Shown here: in pieces, positions 60,219 through 64,000 of the stretch | Numbering within the stretch: position 1 is the stretch's first letter | Layout: every line of letters begins with the position of its first letter | Source of the DNA: Bacillus sp. SKDU12 | Lineage (GTDB): Bacteria; Bacillota; Bacilli; Bacillales; Bacillaceae | Reading direction: 5' to 3' | NCBI RefSeq assembly: GCF_010093085.1 | Contig: NZ_MSRC01000006.1 | Location: 225,555-289,554 of the forward strand | Length of the DNA: 64,000 bases | Program-made: the position numbers and the translations under genes | The notes under the pieces: model-generated | Databases searched by the model: none | The model's input: only the letters and a program-made list of their open reading frames with translations | What the model was told of the DNA's origin: nothing

Positions 60219-60920
60219 TCAGTTAATTAAATCTAGATATTTGACAGGCAGCGGGGTTTCATTAATGTTCTGTTCTCCCATCGTCACCTGATATGCTTTT
60301 GCAGCTGGTCTTGAACTCACTGTCTGAAATAGCTGATCATTTATAAAATGGAGAGCCGCCCCGTCATCTGCCGCATAGCCATCGCACAAAAATCCGTTAG
60401 ATATCAGCTGATGGTATATCGGTCTACGATCCTTTTCACCGTCATAATGAGGACAAAAACTCCCTTGCAAAAAACCTAAACTTTTCATACTTGTCAGCGG
60501 CCCGGCTGAATCTGTCACTCCTTCTTCAAACCAGCAGATCGCACCGGCACTTAATCCAGCTAAAACCACACCATTTTTCCACGCTTCTCTGAGAATAAGA
60601 TCCAGCCCCCATTCCTTCCATAACACCAGCATATTCCGCGTATTTCCCCCGCCGACATAAATCACGTCCTTTTCCATTACAAAAGAAGGTAAATCTGTTG
60701 ATGGCGGCTTAAATAAGGATAAATGAGACGGCACACAGTCCAGTGTTTGAAATGCTTGATAAAACCGCTGCACATAGTTTTGGGAATCACCGCTCGCTGT
60801 TGGCAAAAAACAAATGCGTGGTGACTTCCGTTCCGCTTGATTGAGGATATATTGATCGAGGGACAAATTTTCCGGCTCCATCGAAAAACCCCCGCCGCCC
60901 ATCGCAATCGTCTGTTTCAT
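60219..60920 (-). CDS. ygaJ: Peptidase S51 family protein YgaJ (dipeptidase E-like)
   Basis: 233 residues from the ATG at 60920 (GGGGAGTGG upstream). The nucleophile elbow VLAGLSAGAICWF and the GGGNTRNML motif identify the S51 (aspartyl dipeptidase/cyanophycinase-like) family. It likely hydrolyses small Asp-containing peptides. A longer frame to 61028 has no better start. Confidence 0.87.
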   Translation of the reverse strand: MKQTIAMGGGGFSMEPENLSLDQYILNQAERKSPRICFLPTASGDSQNYVQRFYQAFQTLDCVPSHLSLFKPPSTDLPSFVMEKDVIYVGGGNTRNMLVLWKEWGLDLILREAWKNGVVLAGLSAGAICWFEEGVTDSAGPLTSMKSLGFLQGSFCPHYDGEKDRRPIYHQLISNGFLCDGYAADDGAALHFINDQLFQTVSSRPAAKAYQVTMGEQNINETPLPVKYLDLIN

Positions 60921-61046
60921 CAACCCACTCCCCATTAAAATTTGTTTTTCATTATAGCATTTTATATAAATGGCAGGGGTAAATAGTTTCGAAGCAGGAG
61001 AATCTAAAAAATAAAGTCCCCCTGACATTATTAGGAGATGAAGCCA

Positions 61047-61301
61047 TTGAACAATTCCTTAGCCCTGATTATACCTGTAACAATTCTTGATTGCTTACTA
61101 ACAATAAGAACCAGCATAAAACTATTTTCTGCAGCCATAACAGAAACCGCAAATCCTCACCTTAGAACAGCGCTGCATGATCAATTAGATGCAGCTGTTC
61201 ATCTGCATGGAGAACTGTCTGACCTTCTGTTGGAAAAAGGCTGGCTCCTAGGTAAACCAGTTCAAATCAATTCGCATTTACTTTGCAATGAACTGTCCTA
61301 A
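61047..61301 (+). CDS. Small CotF-like helical protein
   Basis: 84 residues from the TTG at 61047, which is correctly spaced from TTAGGAGA; the ATG at 61038 overlaps that site. The composition is helical and amphipathic, with HDQLDAAVHLHGELSDLLLEKGW. This resembles the four-helix core of spore coat F-type proteins. No firm assignment. Confidence 0.6.
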   Translation: MNNSLALIIPVTILDCLLTIRTSIKLFSAAITETANPHLRTALHDQLDAAVHLHGELSDLLLEKGWLLGKPVQINSHLLCNELS

Positions 61302-61309
61302 AGTCATAC

Positions 61310-61352
61310 CAAAAAGACGATGTCTCGTTTATAAGACATCGTCTCTTTTATT
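61310..61352. terminator. Terminator between convergent small genes
   Basis: Stem AGACGATGTCT...AGACATCGTCT with a T-run on the plus strand. Confidence 0.85.
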
Positions 61353-61550
61353 TTATTGCTCTACTCTTCTTAATGCCTCGTTTATTGTATCTTTTATAAA
61401 CACGTCTTCACCACTCAATCGATTTAAGCTGATCTCACCGTTTCTCAGCCTTTCTGAAATATGATTTATATCCTCCTCTACCGTGATTTGCAGCTCACCA
61501 GCCAAAAACATTCTGTGTAATTCATCAGCAACCATACTTTCTTTGTTCAT
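61353..61550 (-). CDS. Conserved small helical protein
   Basis: 65 residues from the ATG at 61550, with AAAGGAG upstream. It is acidic and helical (DELHRMFLAGELQITVEEDINHISERL). It lies at about the ygzA position by gene order, but I do not recognise a family. Confidence 0.65.
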   Translation of the reverse strand: MNKESMVADELHRMFLAGELQITVEEDINHISERLRNGEISLNRLSGEDVFIKDTINEALRRVEQ

Positions 61551-61620
61551 TCCAATCCGCTCCTTTGCTTTCAATATTATTTCTAGTGTGTCCGAAGACC
61601 GAACGAATAATAAAAAAAGT

Positions 61621-61791
61621 ATGAACCAAACAAAGCTTTTCGTTTGGCATATACCTGTTAAAAAAAAAGAAAATGTAACATGTCATTTTTTTTATAAGCT
61701 TGCAACAAGTACGGGAGTCGGTGCTGAAAAAGCAGATAGAATTTTAGAGAAAGAAGAGGCGAGAAGAGCTTGGAGAGGTATTAGAAGATAG
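61621..61791 (+). CDS. Doubtful 56-residue ORF
   Basis: The frame ends TSTGVGAEKADRILEKEEAR-RAWRGIRR, which looks like a real protein tail, but there is no ribosome site before the ATG at 61621. It could be a degraded gene end. The rest of the 61551-61893 interval shows nothing else except the operon terminator. Confidence 0.3.
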   Translation: MNQTKLFVWHIPVKKKENVTCHFFYKLATSTGVGAEKADRILEKEEARRAWRGIRR

Positions 61792-61854
61792 CATAAACCA
61801 ATACGCTGAGTGAATAATACAAAGGCTATTATAGACTTCTTTTCTTTGAATAAT

Positions 61855-61890
61855 ATAAAAACCCGTTTCTATATAAGAAACGGGTTTTTC
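61855..61890 (-). terminator. Terminator of the rRNA-tRNA operon
   Basis: Perfect stem AAAAACCCGTTTCT/AGAAACGGGTTTTT directly after the last tRNA on the minus strand. Confidence 0.9.
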
Positions 61891-61893
61891 GTA

Positions 61894-61975
61894 TACCGGT
61901 GGCCGGGGTCGAACCGGCACTCCAGAAGGAACACGATTTTGAGTCGTGCGCGTCTGCCAATTCCGCCACACCGGC
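61894..61975 (-). tRNA. tRNA-Leu (CAA)
   Basis: Cloverleaf with a long variable arm, anticodon loop CTCAAAA. CCA is not encoded. Last gene of the cluster. Confidence 0.95.
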
Positions 61976-62215
61976 AAATTTTTGTCGTATCTAACCGACG
62001 AATATAAATATATCATGGTTCTTATAAAGTGTCAACACTTCTCGAAAAAGTTTTCTTCGAAATATAATAAAAAAGTATCAAAAGACTTAGTTAAATACAA
62101 TAGCTTAGAGCTTAATGATAAATCAATACAACAAAAAATGATCTACTTATGTAGATCATTAATACGATGATTTAAAATAATAAAACACCAATTCTTCTTA
62201 CCCTGTAAGTAAAAT

Positions 62216-62304
62216 TGGTGCCGAGGGCCGGACTTGAACCGGCACGGTAGTCACCTACCGCAGGATTTTAAGTCCTGTGTGTCTGCCAATTCCACCACCC
62301 CGGC
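62216..62304 (-). tRNA. tRNA-Leu (TAA)
   Basis: Long variable arm, anticodon loop CTTAAAA, encoded CCA. It is separated from the next tRNA-Leu by about 240 AT-rich bases. Confidence 0.95.
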
Positions 62305-62311
62305 AATAAGA

Positions 62312-62382
<71 letters not shown>

Positions 62383-62387
62383 ATAAT

Positions 62388-62462
62388 TGGAGCGGAAGAC
62401 GGGATTCGAACCCGCGACCCCCACCTTGGCAAGGTGATGTTCTACCACTGAACTACTTCCGC
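62388..62462 (-). tRNA. tRNA-Gly (GCC)
   Basis: Acceptor GCGGAAG/CTTCCGC, anticodon loop TTGCCAA, encoded CCA. Confidence 0.95.
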
Positions 62463-62509
62463 ATCTTAAAGGACTTCATACATTATATGCAGTTAATATA
62501 AAAATGAGA

Positions 62510-62581
62510 CTGGGCTAGCTGGATTCGAACCAACGCATGACGGAGTCAAAGTCCGTTGCCTTACCGCTTGGCTATAGCCCA
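62510..62581 (-). tRNA. tRNA-Gln (TTG)
   Basis: Acceptor TGGGCTA/TAGCCCA, anticodon loop CTTTGAC. CCA not encoded. Confidence 0.95.
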
Positions 62582-62590
62582 ATGATAATA

Positions 62591-62667
62591 TGGGGCGATT
62601 GATGGGAATCGAACCCACGAGTGCCAGAGCCACAATCTGGTGCGTTAACCACTTCGCCACAACCGCC
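62591..62667 (-). tRNA. tRNA-His (GTG)
   Basis: Acceptor GGCGGTT/AATCGCC, anticodon arm CAGATTGTGGCTCTG. The 3' end is approximate. Confidence 0.93.
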
Positions 62668-62690
62668 ATAATCTCAAGATGTCATAAATT

Positions 62691-62764
62691 TGGCAGGGGC
62701 AGTAGGAATCGAACCCACACCGGAGGTTTTGGAGACCTCTGTTCTACCGTTAAACTATGCCCCT
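62691..62764 (-). tRNA. tRNA-Trp (CCA)
   Basis: Acceptor AGGGGCA/TGCCCCT, anticodon loop CTCCAAA, encoded CCA end. Confidence 0.95.
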
Positions 62765-62769
62765 ATAAA

Positions 62770-62854
62770 TGGTGGAGGGGGGCAGATTCGAACTGCCGAA
62801 CCCTGAGGGAGCGGATTTACAGTCCGCCGCGTTTAGCCACTTCGCTACCCCTCC
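62770..62854 (-). tRNA. tRNA-Tyr (GTA)
   Basis: Acceptor GGAGGGG/CCCCTCC, anticodon loop CTGTAAA, long variable arm, encoded CCA. Confidence 0.95.
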
Positions 62855-62876
62855 ACATTAAGTTTTGAAAAAACAG

Positions 62877-62949
<73 letters not shown>

Positions 62950-62954
62950 ATAGG

Positions 62955-63030
<76 letters not shown>

Positions 63031-63043
63031 TTAATATTTAAAA

Positions 63044-63120
63044 TGGCGGTCCGGACGGGACTCGAACCCGCGACCTCCTGCGTGACAGGCAGGCATTCTA
63101 ACCAACTGAACTACCGGACC
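63044..63120 (-). tRNA. tRNA-Asp (GTC)
   Basis: Acceptor GGTCCGG/CCGGACC, anticodon loop CTGTCAC, encoded CCA. Confidence 0.95.
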
Positions 63121-63177
63121 ATATTGTATGAAATGATTTTGGCATCCTTCAGACGTTACCTATTTCATTTATATATT

Positions 63178-63255
<78 letters not shown>

Positions 63256-63262
63256 ATGATAA

Positions 63263-63338
63263 TGGTGGAGGATGACGGGCTCGAACCGCCGACCCTCTGC
63301 TTGTAAGGCAGATGCTCTCCCAGCTGAGCTAATCCTCC
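63263..63338 (-). tRNA. tRNA-Val (TAC)
   Basis: Acceptor GGAGGAT/ATCCTCC, anticodon loop CTTACAA, encoded CCA. Confidence 0.95.
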
Positions 63339-63347
63339 ATCATATAA

Positions 63348-63419
63348 TGACCCGTACGGGATTCGAACCCGTGTTACCGCCGTGAAAGGGCGGTGTCTTA
63401 ACCGCTTGACCAACGGGCC
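63348..63419 (-). tRNA. tRNA-Glu (TTC)
   Basis: Acceptor GGCCCGT/ACGGGTC, anticodon loop CTTTCAC. CCA not encoded. Confidence 0.95.
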
Positions 63420-63453
63420 CAAACTTTCAAATGTAATTATGTATAAGTATCAG

Positions 63454-63545
63454 TGGCGGAGAGCAAGGGATTCGAACCCTTGAGACGGAGTTGACCGCCT
63501 ACACGATTTCCAATCGTGCTCCTTCGACCACTCGGACAGCTCTCC
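63454..63545 (-). tRNA. tRNA-Ser (GGA)
   Basis: Acceptor GGAGAGC/GCTCTCC, anticodon loop TTGGAAA, long variable arm, encoded CCA. Confidence 0.95.
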
Positions 63546-63550
63546 AATAA

Positions 63551-63625
63551 TGGCTCCGCAGGTAGGATTCGAACCTACGACCGATCGGTTAACAGCCGAT
63601 AGCTCTACCACTGAGCTACTGCGGA
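63551..63625 (-). tRNA. tRNA-Asn (GTT)
   Basis: Acceptor TCCGCAG/CTGCGGA, anticodon loop CTGTTAA, encoded CCA. First tRNA after 5S rRNA. Confidence 0.95.
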
Positions 63626-63634
63626 ATGAATTCT

Positions 63635-63751
<117 letters not shown>

Positions 63752-63859
63752 AAATTCAGTGACATTTAACATTATACTATGTATCCTTGAGAAAATCAAG
63801 TGTTTTTTTAGAGAAATTATTCTCTCAAAACTAGATAACAGATGTAACAACATTCAAAT

Positions 63860-64000
63860 GTGGTTAAGTCCTCGATCGATTAGTATCTGTCAGCTCCATG
63901 TGTCGCCACACTTCCACCTCAGACCTATCAACCTGATCATCTTTCAGGGATCTTACTTCCTTGCGGAATGGGAAATCTCATCTTGAGGGGGGCTTCATGT
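63860..64000 (-). rRNA. 23S ribosomal RNA, 3' end (cut by window edge)
   Basis: The minus strand contains AGATTTCCCATTCCGCAAGG, AGGTTGATAGGTCTGAGGTG and ACAGATACTAATCGATCGAG, the conserved 3' terminus of Bacillus 23S rRNA. The gene continues beyond position 64000. Confidence 0.95.

Noticed and set aside
61894..62304. Possible prophage or integrative element between the two tRNA-Leu genes
   Set aside because: Only about 240 AT-rich bases, with no integrase, direct repeats or ORF with a ribosome site.

Overview
This window is chromosomal DNA from a Bacillus of the B. subtilis group. From recall of the B. subtilis 168 map (not a database search), almost every gene can be matched in order and family to the 168 segment running from the rrnD-trnD cluster through ssu, yhbA-yhcX, glp, pgcA and lytF to yhdH. 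The window reads as the reverse complement of that segment. Sporulation genes (spoVR, prkA, yhbH, yhcN, yhcQ), WalR/SigD-type cell-wall hydrolases, TTG/GTG starts with strong AGGAGG sites and many bidirectional terminators all fit this assignment. The exact species cannot be fixed from the window alone.

Layout. 1-6.8 kb: transporters (yhdH cut by the window edge, bcaP), dehydrogenase yhdF, the divergent citA/citR pair and autolysin lytE. 7-14.8 kb: phoA, spoVR, ygxB, nsrR, lytF behind a SigD-type promoter, yhdC and yhdB. 14.8-21.7 kb: pgcA and the glycerol regulon glpP-glpFK-glpD with two GlpP-type leader terminators. 21.7-31 kb: a structured intergenic element, yhcX-yhcT, class D sortase yhcS and sporulation genes yhcQ, yhcN, yhcM. 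30.8-31.8 kb: an AT-rich PadR/DUF2812 pair with its own operator-bearing promoter. 32-42.9 kb: tcyP, yhcJ, cspB, the yhcEFGHI ABC operon and the yhbIJ-yhcABC efflux operon. 43-49.4 kb: yhbH, prkA, trmL, yhbB, queG. 49.5-52.1 kb: yhzB, tRNA-Gly, an XRE/membrane-protein pair, zinc-regulated rpsN2 and a lipoprotein. 52.2-60.9 kb: ssuBACD, PerR-regulated katA, senS, thiC with its TPP riboswitch, and a peptidase. 61-64 kb: small genes, then the 16-tRNA cluster, 5S rRNA and the 3' end of 23S rRNA.

Two themes stand out. First, several genes expected from the 168 order have decayed. There are readable fossils of a response regulator (yhcZ-like, 14.8 kb), a diguanylate cyclase (yhcK/dgcK-like, 33.6 kb) and a sortase-anchored surface protein (yhcR-like, 27.0-27.5 kb). 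The last leaves its sortase, yhcS, without a neighbouring substrate. yhxA and the yhbD-F genes also seem absent.

Second, the sulfonate operon ssuBACD and the unrelated neighbouring gene senS are each preceded by nearly the same leader RNA. It is a small UCGG/CCGA hairpin that abuts an intrinsic terminator. This is the best candidate here for an under-described regulatory system. The ssu and tcyP promoters also share an ATCGGAAT element just after the -35 box, which suggests a common sulfur regulator.
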